Source: Polysphondylium violaceum (Eukaryota > Evosea > Eumycetozoa > Dictyosteliales > Dictyosteliaceae). From it: 24,454 nucleotides of DNA. The position numbers and the translations under genes are program-made. Shown piece after piece: positions 1 to 9,096 of the stretch (its first letter is position 1; each line of letters begins with the position of its first letter). A model generated the notes under the pieces. That model saw only the letters and a program-made list of their open reading frames with translations, did not search any database and was not told the DNA's origin. Where the stretch lies: NCBI GenBank assembly GCA_000277445.1, contig AJWJ01000358.1:1-24454 (forward strand). The letters run 5' to 3'.

Positions 1-708
1 CACCAATTTAAGGAAATCAGTTTGTGAAACATGAAAATAAGTAGGAAAAGCTCTTTCTATTGCTTTTACGCACTTTAGGTTGGACATTAAACAATGCTTG
101 TAAAATGGATTGTGGGGTATCATCCCTAGAGTCAAATATTTCATGATAAACTCTACCATCTCGTGATTATTATTTTCCAGTGCCTTGATCAATACATTTT
201 GCCAAGTTTCTACACTATTCTTTATCTTGGGGGGATTCTTAATTATAAGCTGCAACAAGTCTAAATTACTTTTTGAGGCGGCCATTATTAAAGCTTCTTC
301 TTTATCATTGATACAATGTCCTTTACTTTGAATAAACTTGTAAAATGTTGTATTGTTACAAGCGACACTGACATTTAAAACATTTTCTACATTGATTTCA
401 TTTGCACTAAATGTAAGAAACAATTGTTGATAAAGCAATTCTAATAATTCCAAATGTTGATCAGAGTTTAATAACGTTGCTATTAAATGAATAGTTTGTT
501 TAGCACTTGGATAATATATGATATGAGGTTCATGTTTAATTTTATCTACAAGTATTTGAAAATGATCCCATTCCATCATCCAAGAAAATGAATAGATATC
601 ATCATATCTATATGCTTTTTTAGTACATCCATATTCATAAACATGACTATATATTTTATCACAAATATATCGATTTAAAAATATATCTCTATATATTGTT
701 TTATTCAT
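1..708 (-). CDS. Ankyrin-like paralog, N-terminal 236 codons (3' end outside window)
   Basis: An open frame runs without a stop from ATG at 708 to the window edge (236 codons), so the C-terminus is missing. The N-terminus matches the family seen elsewhere in the window: an IYRDIFLNRYICDKIY stretch (residues 5-20), a YDDI motif (35-38) and a tryptophan (43) followed by a Leu/Lys helix. Ankyrin-like helix pairs appear around residues 139-158 (AAS-x-SNLDLLQLI) and 175-192 (ALENNNHEMVEFIM). It is the most divergent member: the usual WII and NEYL motifs after the YDDI block are missing. Its start lies only 68 bp past the stop of the next paralog in the same orientation. The function is unknown; a protein-binding role is inferred from the helical repeats. 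Confidence 0.8.
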   Translation of the reverse strand, partial: MNKTIYRDIFLNRYICDKIYSHVYEYGCTKKAYRYDDIYSFSWMMEWDHFQILVDKIKHEPHIIYYPSAKQTIHLIATLLNSDQHLELLELLYQQLFLTFSANEINVENVLNVSVACNNTTFYKFIQSKGHCINDKEEALIMAASKSNLDLLQLIIKNPPKIKNSVETWQNVLIKALENNNHEMVEFIMKYLTLGMIPHNPFYKHCLMSNLKCVKAIERAFPTYFHVSQTDFLKLV

Positions 709-776
709 TTTTCGATATATTTAGATAAAAAGAGAAAAAAAGAAAAAAAAAAATAGAAAAAAAAAAAACTACTAAG

Positions 777-1342
777 TTAAATGTTTAAATTAGAAATTTT
801 ATTCTTTAAAGTAAAATCAGTTAATTGGTGGATATATTTATCAAAATAAACATTGAAATAAGTATCAGAGTCTTTTAGTAAATTGATAAAATCAATATTA
901 TATATTTTCCACAGATTCGAGATTGGTCTCAATCTTGTCAATTCCTTTTTCAGATACTCCAACATACAAGTGTATCTATTTTGCACCAAGTCTTTAAGAT
1001 TTGATGTATCGAAAAAGTAGTTGAATTCTGGATCAAGGGTTTCAATTAAAAACTTTACGATTTGTAAATGACCTGAATAAACTGCGCCATCAAAACAATC
1101 TTTATAGCTTTCTTTATCTTTTGGATACTTGTTGAAATAATATTTCAACATTTCCAAGTTACCAGATGCACCAATATTTACCAATATCTCTTGGCTATTG
1201 GTATAAGAGGTTTTTGAGTGATCCAAAAGATATTTAAAATGTTGTACTAAACTATAAGATATGGATAATCTTATTTGTGAATCATATGATATATTTTGTA
1301 CATTATTATCTATATTTTCGTTGTAACCATTATTGCTATTAC

Positions 1343-1421
<79 letters not shown>

Positions 1422-3128
1422 CATTTCTATTTTTTCAATTATATATTTTAATACATCTAAATTGGGAAGAAAACCATTTTCAACTACATTGCTATTGAGT
1501 GAATGTCCAGAATCAATTAATAAATCTACAATTTCTATACAAGATGATGAACATAATACTCTGTTATTGTGAGGAGCTTTTTCTTGCAAAAGAAACTTTA
1601 TGATATCAATTTGAGAATTTGATGCTGCATGATGATAAAAATCTGTCATGTCGTGAAAATTTGATTTATCCAAAACACTATATAAAAGCTTGAATATCTC
1701 TAAACTACCAAAAGTTGCTGACCTATTTAAACCATTAACTACTCCCATTTGATCATGAAAACTATTATTACCATTATTATTATTATTCTTATTATTTTTT
1801 GTTAAAGATAAACTAGATTCTAATAACAACTTTAAAAACCTAAAATAGGAATCATCATGAGTTAAGTCATTCCACCACCAATAGTGAGATTCAAAACTAT
1901 TATAACCAAAAAATTGTTGAATAAATGTATCTTTATCTTGAAAGTTTTCCCAAAGAAAATTAAATATCTCCCAAGATTTTCTTTGATATATTGATTTGTT
2001 TAAACATTCTCTTGTTATTTTTAATCCCATTTTAAAATATTCCTTTACTTTATCCAAAGAAACTAATCCATTTTTAATTGATGATATTGATAATGATTTT
2101 AATTCTTGATTATTATTATTAGAATTATTTAATATATTATACATTTCTAAATTTCCTTGTTTAAAAGATTCAATCAAAAGTTGATTTTTAATTGAATTAC
2201 ATAAAGCTTGATCCAACAACTTGTTTTCAAAGAGATAAAAAAATGTTTGATATGCTCTAAATATAACTATATTGTTTGAAATCTCCATTAGCCATTCGCC
2301 AGTAAATATTTGTTGTTGTTCAAGTTGATTTGTTGCTGTTGACTTTAAATTATTTTTATCCAATATCTCTTGCATGAAATATTTAAATAATTCAAAATTC
2401 TTTATAGATGCAAGGAAAATGGGCAGAGTTAATTCAAGTGGATAATACTTGTTTACCAATTTATAAATTTCTATATTTCCTCCATTGACTGCCAAATGAT
2501 GAAATGATTGTACTCTAACTGGATTGTTAACAAGTTGTAAATCTAAAGGATACAAAGTAGCGCAAATATATTTTAACATTTCTAAATCGCCACTATCTAT
2601 TGCACATTTGACATTCAAGAATACATGTAAATGGATGTTTTCTTTGAAAAGCTCCAATAGATATCGCACCATTTCATAGTTTTTGTATCGCCATGCAGCA
2701 CTAAAGCATTCACCTTGATACCGATCGCCCACATACCCCAACTCTACAAGGTACTTTAACGCAGCAAAGTTATTGTAGTTGGCAGCTACATGCAACAAAG
2801 ATGGATACTGAGGAATAAAATAATCCTGAAATTTACTAAACACACTGACAAATAGATTAAAGTCTAATATCTGAAATATACAATCAGAGTTGTTTAGCAA
2901 CAAGTAATCGTCTCTCTTTAATTTCAATCCAAGTAAGCCCCAATGCTGATTACGAATAATCCAAGAGAGATCAACAATATCATCATATCCTTTACTTGCA
3001 TTTGAAGCCCCTCTTCTCTGTATCTTTTTCATTTGATTAAATATATTATTCCTTAGAAATATATTATTAAATATTTGATGATATAATTCTGTAATGATGA
3101 CATTTTTACTATGATTATTAATGATCAT
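777..3128 (-). CDS. Ankyrin-like repeat protein, 783 aa, with 25-Asn run
   Basis: A single-exon ORF from ATG 3128. The N-terminal block (residues about 15-30, IFNNIFLRNNIF core) is followed by YDDI and WII (48-58) and an LFVSVFSKFQDYF helix (92-104). Degenerate ankyrin helix pairs are seen near 113-132, 143-162, 176-195 and 211-230; examples are SGDLEMLKYI and GGNIEIYKLV. The mid block (about 350-375, SLDKVKEY...ITREC), the Trp-Trp block (about 416-425), the Pro-His...Gly-His block (about 518-541) and the C-terminal GNLEMLKYY block are all present. A run of 25 Asn, all AAT codons, sits at 571-595 between repeats, where it probably forms a flexible loop. It belongs to the sub-family with the 'AFK-x-QDMD' type helix, here diverged (SFKQGNLEMYN). 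No AATAAA is seen in the 68 bp after the stop. Function is not known. Confidence 0.9.
1344..1420 (-). repeat. Perfect ATT/AAT trinucleotide repeat, 25 units plus 2 bases
   Basis: An uninterrupted ATT run on the + strand reads as 25 AAT (Asn) codons in the 777-3128 gene. No synonymous AAC codon interrupts it, so it is likely a recent and unstable slippage expansion. It also produces meaningless poly-Tyr and poly-Leu frames on the + strand. Confidence 0.97.
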
Positions 3129-3627
3129 CTTATTATTATTATTATTATTACAAAGATATATGTGATATATCTATTTTTATATATCTATTTTTATATCCCC
3201 ACCTCCAAAAAAAAAAAAGAAAAAGAACACAAAAGATATATATCTCTTTGTATTAAAAAAAAAAAACAACACAAACAAATGTGGCCTTGTACAAAACACC
3301 CACTGATATGATTTTGATAAAAAAAATTACAAAAATCCACCTCACTCACCCCTCCCTCATCCTAATTGTGAGTCCTTCCCATTTTTCCTCACCCCACGAT
3401 GTGCGTCAATCATCATGATGCAAATGTATAAAAATTAAAAAAAAAAATTAAAAAAAAGTTTTTAAGATATTTTTTTGTTCGGCAAAGTTTGTCGTAAAAA
3501 AGACATCCATAATTGATTGAAATTTACTTTATTGATCATTTATTAATTACTATCAATAAAAATTAGGTTTCCGTTAATCAAAATTAATCTCCCTACAAAT
3601 AATAAAAGCTATGAATAACCAGATGAG
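3129..3627. other. Upstream region of the 777-3128 gene
   Basis: No gene is seen in these 499 bp. Just above the ATG is an (ATT)n leader (3131-3150). A perfect 14-bp tandem pair, ATATCTATTTTTAT, lies at 3167-3180 and 3181-3194. C-runs on the + strand (G-runs on the coding strand) occur at 3197-3206 and in a pyrimidine-rich patch at about 3337-3400. A CACCCAC element at about 3298-3304 resembles dictyostelid G-box sites. The rest is A/T-rich with poly(A) runs. Confidence 0.6.
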
Positions 3628-4162
3628 CTAAAGTTGTACATTGGACAAGCTATCTAGGTACTGGATAAATTCTCCCGCGGTTTTCCGATTATTCATTCGT
3701 GAAAGATATTCTTTAAAACAAATCTCCGCCTCTTTGGAACGTTAGTACGCTAAAGAGACTTTGGCGGTGTATGATTGCATCGATAAGAAAAGAGTGGGGA
3801 TCTTTACTGTCCCGTGTTGTTGCAATTGTTGCAATAGATATACAATGACATCGACTGTTAAACATATCCTGAGAAACTTTGTATCCATTGTTTAGCAATA
3901 GATAAACAATTTTTATCATAAACTCTAATATCTCTAGAGAATGAGCAGCAATAGGAAAAAGGTGATCTATATGTATAAACCAATTTAAATATCTCTATGT
4001 TTCGTTTTTTATAGATTCTTTCATTCCTTCCAATACACATTCTATTGATAAATTAAAAGGGTTCAACTTTAGTAAATTTCTGACTACGTCAATAAACCAG
4101 CCCAAAAGAATGTATCTTCTCGTGAATTGATATTTCGATTTAGAGATTTCTTTTGAATGAAC
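3628..4162 (-). pseudogene. Decayed ankyrin-like paralog (relic)
   Basis: Coding-like sequence on the minus strand is spread over all three frames. From 4162 one frame gives a stretch with GWFIDVVRNLLKLNPF and SIECVLEGMKES, then a TAG at 3997-3995. After that the same frame reopens (AAHSLEILEFM, then YLLLNNGYKVSQDMF) until TAA at 3715-3713. A second frame around 4010-3960 carries NIEIFKLVYTYRSP, like the helices of the intact paralogs. A third frame, about 3745-3628, gives a plausible C-terminus (FKEYLSRMNNRKTAGEF...YLDSL) ending at TAG 3630-3628. That C-terminus resembles the end of the 15682-17886 protein (KTATGTELLKDLD). At least one nonsense change and two or more frameshifts are needed, and no N-terminal block was found. 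A distantly related family is possible, so the exact parent is uncertain. Confidence 0.6.
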
Positions 4163-4373
4163 AACTCAATTCGCTTGTCTCATTGTTGTTGATATATATG
4201 TAGTTAAGGAGTTATTGTAATAATAATGAATTAAATGTTTTTATTTTATATTTAGATTTTAAATAAAAGAGTTGATTTATTATTATCATATTTATACAAG
4301 GCTTAGACGTTGATATTACCAGAATATGTTTTATAAAGCAGACTAATATACTGATATTACCTACTCTCATATT

Positions 4374-5649
4374 TTAATTTTCCATATTGGCAGTATTAGA
4401 TTGACCACATAAATCCATAACCTTGCTTAGTAATATTTCTTTTGTGTCTGTAAAAACAGTTCTCATAATTTCACTGACATCCAAAGCATTGACAAAATGG
4501 GATTGAATTTGATTGTCTGATCTATAGCCCTTATGAGTTTTTGCCATGAATTTATTTTGTAAATATGCAGATGTCTCTTCAAAAGTGTTGTTTCCAGTAT
4601 ACTGTGCATCATAGTTAGAGAATGGAACTGTTTTTAGTTTTTCTATAAACAAGTCCTTTTTGTTAAAGAACAATAAAATACCTGATCTTTGAAGCCACAT
4701 ACTATTGGTTGTTTCACTATATAAATCCAAGGATAGATCCAATTTATTCACTTCTTCCTCTTGTGAATATTGATCATAACTATGTTGCATTAGAAATTAG
4801 TGTCTATATAAATATATTAAACCAATGCTTATTATTAATATGATTTAAACTTACTCATCTAGGGAAACTACAAAGATAACGGCTAAAATATCATTGAAAC
4901 AATGAATCCATTTTCTTATTTGAGAGTTTTGAACATTAATATCTATAAATTTATAATCAACTCCTTCAAAGCTAACAGATACTTCATTTATAGATTTGTT
5001 TTTTTGTAATTGTTGAGAATCTGAAACAGATGGTACATAGTCTTCTTTTGATATACGTTCAAGATTTTCAAAAAAACTATTTTAATTAAAATTAATATCA
5101 TAAATTGCTTCTACACAAATCAACAACAATAAATACCTACTATTCTGCTGAGTTTGATAGTTCTAATTGAAGTTGATTTCTTTTTTCAAAAACATTTTTA
5201 ATTGCAGGATCATTCCATAAATGGAATAAATCCTCAGAATCTTTTGATGTCCAATGAGCAGACTCATTACTTCTTGTTTTTATGATTTGGCATCTTGGCT
5301 GTATTCAAATAGAGTTGGTAATCTAATGATAATTAATGAGGATAGAAAGTATACATACAACATTCTCTGGTAATAAAGGTGTGGATAACTTATTACATCT
5401 GTCTATTAAAATAAGTATTTGTGAAATAGTATTCAAGAATATTGTATCTCTACACTTTAAAAGTTCAGATGTAGGCTCCCCACCAATTGCTTTAAATTTA
5501 TTAAAAATAGTTGTCTTCCCACTACCACTTTGTCCCAATAATAGGATGGAAATCATACCTTCTTTTGTGATTCTCTCATCTGCAATTTCTTTATCAATCT
5601 TTAATGACCATTGCTGTTCTTGTCTTTGACTATTTGATCCACATAACAT
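4374..5649 (-). CDS. Divergent heterotrimeric G-protein alpha subunit (4 exons, 358 aa)
   Basis: Exons by splice sites and frame: 5649-5359, 5298-5141, 5076-4855 and 4779-4374 (introns of 60, 64 and 75 nt; donors GTATGT, GTAGGT and GTAAGT). They join into 358 residues, a normal G-alpha length. G-alpha features: an IDK helix (residues 18-20), P-loop GQSGSGKT (39-46), helical-domain LWNDPAIKNVFEKRN (124-138), EDYVP (161-165), KWIHCF (205-210), LDDYDQ (222-227) and NKKD (263-266). Key residues are altered. The switch I segment that normally has Arg-x-x-Thr reads QKNKSI (174-179). The DxxGQ box is DINVQ (195-199), with Val for Gly but Gln kept. The TCAT base-binding loop is VNAL (320-323). Gly2 is absent (MLCGS), so N-myristoylation is not expected; Cys3 could be acylated. 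In standard G-alphas these sites serve GTP hydrolysis and switching. A receptor partner cannot be assigned. Confidence 0.9.
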
Positions 5650-5859
5650 TTTATTATTATTATTATTATTGTTGGTGGTCCTAATTAAAGAAAAACATTA
5701 TCATATCTACCAAGTAAGATTTTAAAAACTTAAAATTAAACAAAAAAAAAAAAAAATTATAAAAATATCAAATTTTATTGGGCCGCTGAAATCAAACCCT
5801 TTAAAAACAATCAATAGAAAAATAAATTAATTTTTTAAATATTTAAATTATATGAGATA

Positions 5860-5869
5860 TTTATTTATT
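5860..5869 (-). terminator. Poly(A) signal of the 5892-8054 gene
   Basis: AATAAATAAA on the minus strand, starting 23 nt past the stop codon. Confidence 0.65.
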
Positions 5870-5891
5870 GGATTATATAAAATTTATACTA

Positions 5892-8054
5892 TTATATTTT
5901 TGTTAAAAAAGAAAATAAAATATATTCTTTATCTCTTTTTTCATGTGGCTGCCTATCCCTTTTTCTTTTCTTTTTTGTCATTGTTGATGGATTGGTATTT
6001 TTATCTACTTGATGTTGAAGAAATACTCTTACATATTCATCACATTGGTTTAATTGTAATTTAAACTCTTTTATCTTAATAGATGTCAAAAGAATGATGG
6101 TTGGATCAAATGATTGAATTAGGAATTTCAGTATATCTAGTCGTCCCAATTTCATTGATCTGATAAAGCATTCTTTATAACCGTTATCGACAATACTGTT
6201 GTATATATAGGGGGGATATTTTTCCAAATAGTATTGAAGCATTTCGAGATTATCAATGATGGCTACTACGTGTGAATGACAATGGATGTTGGCATGATCA
6301 ATTAAATACTTGAATTGTTTTATCTTCTGTTGTTTAATACTGGCCAGAATTAGATGATCTATATTGTAACGATGCAGTTGATGACATTGCAAAAGATGTA
6401 AAAACAATGGATGACTTGGCAATTCAAATTCAAATTCCATATTGGCTTCCAAGAGACAAGATTCAAGAGAATGGCCAGCACTCCTAAGCAGATCAATGGT
6501 TTCCAGTGAGGAAGCTTTCCACAGTACCGTGCCATCATGAGGTATACTCTGTTCAATCAAGTACCTTAGTATTCCATTGTTTGAATTGGTAGCGGCAATA
6601 TTATAAAGATGAGAGAATCTATATTTCTTGATTTCATTTATATTATAAAATAAATCCTTCTTAGCATTACTACAAGCCATTGGCGGAACAATAGTATTAA
6701 ATTGATCCATTAAATTATTATTATTTGTTGTATTATATATTTTTGTAAATAATAATTTAAATATCTCTACGGTACCATAATGGGCCGAAAGCTTTAATGC
6801 CTCTTCATAGTCTGATGCAACAAGTAAATGAGAGAAATTAATTAAATATTCATTTAATAAATCAACATTTTCATCTTTAACCAAAAGTTGATTAAAGAAA
6901 TTCTTTGTTGGTGGAGTTGAGCAATTTGTGATATTACTATTAGTTGATATTGGTTCTATATCCATTTGATAATATTCAACTAAACCATTTACCAATTCAA
7001 CACAATTGTTACCAAGTAATGATGCTAAATCCCAAGATTTTGAAGCGGCATTCTTTATACAATCTTTGGTGATTTGTAATTTCAAGTTTACCAATTCCAC
7101 AACTTTTTGAAAACTTGTAAATGAATCTTTGACTGAAGAGATTGGTAAAGTTTGAATTTGAATTTCACATTCCCCATTATTTAATTTATTAAATGTATCC
7201 ATATCTTGATGTTTAAATGCTTCAATGCCCATAATATTTCTAAAGGATTGATAGGTAAACTCATCAATAAAAGACTTTTCCTTGAGATAGACCAAAAGTT
7301 CATGACTACCTTTTTTACAAGAGCAAACTTGGAACCAATCTTGGAGTGCAAGAAGATCTGCTTGATTTAATGGAAACTTTTCATGAATGGATTTAAAAAT
7401 TTCATATTTACCAGTATAGAATGCCAACTTGTGGAAATATATTAAAGAGGCATTACTAAACTTTACACCATCACAAAACTTTGGACCCAATATATAATTG
7501 ATCATTTCCAAATCACCACTTTGGATACTGTGCTCGATATTTATACAAGAGGCACCATTTCTAAAATTGATTCTATCATAGTGAGAATCTAAAAGATAAC
7601 GGACCATTTCATAGTTTTCATTTCTCCATGCATACTCGAGAGAGAGATCCAAGTTGAATAGATAACCCTTTTGTTCAAACATGTATTTGGAAATTTCAAA
7701 ATTATCATGTTTAACGGCCAATTGAAGAATCTCTGAACGTGGTGAATAATAATCTTCAAATTTATTAAATACTTGAATGAAAAGATCAAGATCCTTGATT
7801 TTGAATATGGATTCTATACTATTTTTATCAAATAACAAATATTTGTTTTTTGATATTTTTTCTTTTAATAAAGAAAATAATTGATTCTCTATAATCCAAT
7901 CAACTTTAAATATTTCATCATGACCCAAAGGAGTGGCGGTACCTTTTGTTATATGTTCAGGATTACCACCTCTTTTAAGAAATGTATGAATTAATTGATT
8001 TATAGTGGTTTTTTGATTATATGTTTCTGTATATAATAATTTTGTTGAATCCAT
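5892..8054 (-). CDS. Ankyrin-like repeat protein, 720 aa, with basic C-terminal tail
   Basis: A single-exon ORF from ATG 8054. Its collinear family blocks are: VDWIIENQ (51-58); KIKDLDLFIQVFNKFEDYY (85-103); ankyrin-like helix pairs at 109-131, 139-157, 174-190 and 207-228; AFKHQDMDTFNKL (279-291); mid block with ITKDC (328-332); IPHDG...SLE...AGHS (504-529); NLEMLQYYLEKYP (602-614); and YKECF (626-630). The Trp-Trp block found in most paralogs is missing. The end differs from its relatives: after the usual last helix comes a lysine/arginine cluster, KKKRKRDR (694-701), then about 19 more residues. The cluster looks like a monopartite nuclear localisation signal. The tail could be a real gain or read-through after loss of an earlier stop. 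Molecular function is unknown. Confidence 0.9.
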   Translation of the reverse strand: MDSTKLLYTETYNQKTTINQLIHTFLKRGGNPEHITKGTATPLGHDEIFKVDWIIENQLFSLLKEKISKNKYLLFDKNSIESIFKIKDLDLFIQVFNKFEDYYSPRSEILQLAVKHDNFEISKYMFEQKGYLFNLDLSLEYAWRNENYEMVRYLLDSHYDRINFRNGASCINIEHSIQSGDLEMINYILGPKFCDGVKFSNASLIYFHKLAFYTGKYEIFKSIHEKFPLNQADLLALQDWFQVCSCKKGSHELLVYLKEKSFIDEFTYQSFRNIMGIEAFKHQDMDTFNKLNNGECEIQIQTLPISSVKDSFTSFQKVVELVNLKLQITKDCIKNAASKSWDLASLLGNNCVELVNGLVEYYQMDIEPISTNSNITNCSTPPTKNFFNQLLVKDENVDLLNEYLINFSHLLVASDYEEALKLSAHYGTVEIFKLLFTKIYNTTNNNNLMDQFNTIVPPMACSNAKKDLFYNINEIKKYRFSHLYNIAATNSNNGILRYLIEQSIPHDGTVLWKASSLETIDLLRSAGHSLESCLLEANMEFEFELPSHPLFLHLLQCHQLHRYNIDHLILASIKQQKIKQFKYLIDHANIHCHSHVVAIIDNLEMLQYYLEKYPPYIYNSIVDNGYKECFIRSMKLGRLDILKFLIQSFDPTIILLTSIKIKEFKLQLNQCDEYVRVFLQHQVDKNTNPSTMTKKKRKRDRQPHEKRDKEYILFSFLTKI

Positions 8055-8154
8055 TTTATATATATAAAGAATTATAAAATTATTTTATATGTGAATAAAT
8101 ATATAAATATACAAAAAATAATAATATATATATAAAAAAAAAAAAATTATATAC

Positions 8155-8225
8155 AACTATATGATTGTATATAAATAAAAAATGAATATATAAATATATA
8201 TAACTATATGATTATATATAAATAA
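8155..8225. repeat. 24-bp direct repeat, two copies 47 bp apart
   Basis: Copies at 8155-8178 and 8202-8225 match at 23 of 24 positions (core AACTATATGATT). They lie about 100-170 bp upstream of the start codon of the 5892-8054 gene. The sequence is A/T-rich, so slippage or local duplication is likely. Confidence 0.75.
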
Positions 8226-9066
8226 TATATTATTTATCCTTTTAATATATATAAAATAAAATGATTAAAAAACATTTATGATCAAAACAACAGAGGTATT
8301 TATAGAGAAAAACAAAAAAGATGATTAGGATTTTTTTAAAAGGGTCGCCTAATAATAGTAATCTCCTTTTAAATAGACTTGATTGAGATTCGACGGATAG
8401 TTGATCTAAAAATACATGTGATAATCCTCGAAACCAACCCCAACTTTTTACGTAATTCCTTAAATGTTTCAAACCCTCAATAAAACATTTAATCACAATC
8501 TATAGATTTTACTGTCACTTTAAACACTTTAAACATTGTATGAATTTCATTGGTAAATGAGGGGTTCAGGGCATTCTATCGCAACAGTGTGTGAAATGTG
8601 GTTACGAGGTTTATTCATCTTACACCCTTTGCGAACTTTTCAATTTTTAAATCATATTTTTTTGTTTTTTTTTTTGTCATTTTTCTGATTTATTATGAGT
8701 TTTCTACCCCACTTAATCTCAATACATGAAATGCAATCATATGATGTTTGCTGTTTTTTATTTTTATAGCACACCACGCATGTTATGTTGGCAATCAATC
8801 ACACACGGTTTTTTCAATCAACCTTTTTATAAATCAATCAAAAGCAACAGGGATTAGATATCTAATCTCTTTTTATTCAAATAATATATGAGATTTATTA
8901 ATCAATGAGGGAGTTAGTTTTTTTCATTGTGTGTTGAGTGGTGGTAAATCAGGTATAGAACGGATTTTTGAAAGTGGTTATAAACTACCTTTTACCTTTC
9001 GGATAATGAATGTTTGAAAAAAAAAACTACAACTGCGCAGTGATATCTTCTATTTACAAAAAGGAT

Positions 9067-9072
9067 TTTATT
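9067..9072 (-). terminator. Poly(A) signal of the 9097-11091 gene
   Basis: AATAAA on the minus strand, 25-30 nt past the stop codon. Confidence 0.65.
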
Positions 9073-9096
9073 TATCAATTGATTGAATCAAAAAAT

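Larger units (their letters stand above)
8055..9096. other. 1-kb intergenic region with a less AT-rich core
   Basis: At 8055-8260 the DNA is almost pure A/T with a 24-bp direct repeat. From about 8330 to 8660 it is visibly less AT-rich. On the minus strand that part contains an 84-codon open frame (8496-8242) and a 23-codon one (about 8617-8546), neither resembling a protein I recognise. Poly(T) runs lie at about 8656-8690. A perfect 16-bp palindrome, GATTAGATATCTAATC, is at 8852-8867. No tRNA, rRNA or snRNA promoter element was recognised. The region upstream of 8054 should contain the promoter of the 5892-8054 gene. Confidence 0.55.

Noticed and set aside
1277-1572. Two + strand open frames rich in Tyr and Leu
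   Set aside because: They are antisense readings of the AAT repeat in the 777-3128 gene, with no other coding character.
5141-5150. Apparent in-frame TAG in the G-alpha gene
   Set aside because: It spans the intron 2 donor; splicing GTAGGT...ATAG restores the SAEYFFENLERIS reading.
5336-5629. + strand open frame of 97 codons
   Set aside because: It lies entirely antisense to exon 1 of the G-alpha gene, which has clear motifs.
8852-8867. 16-bp perfect palindrome GATTAGATATCTAATC
   Set aside because: It is listed within the intergenic entry only; it is short and A/T-rich, and no second copy was noticed.
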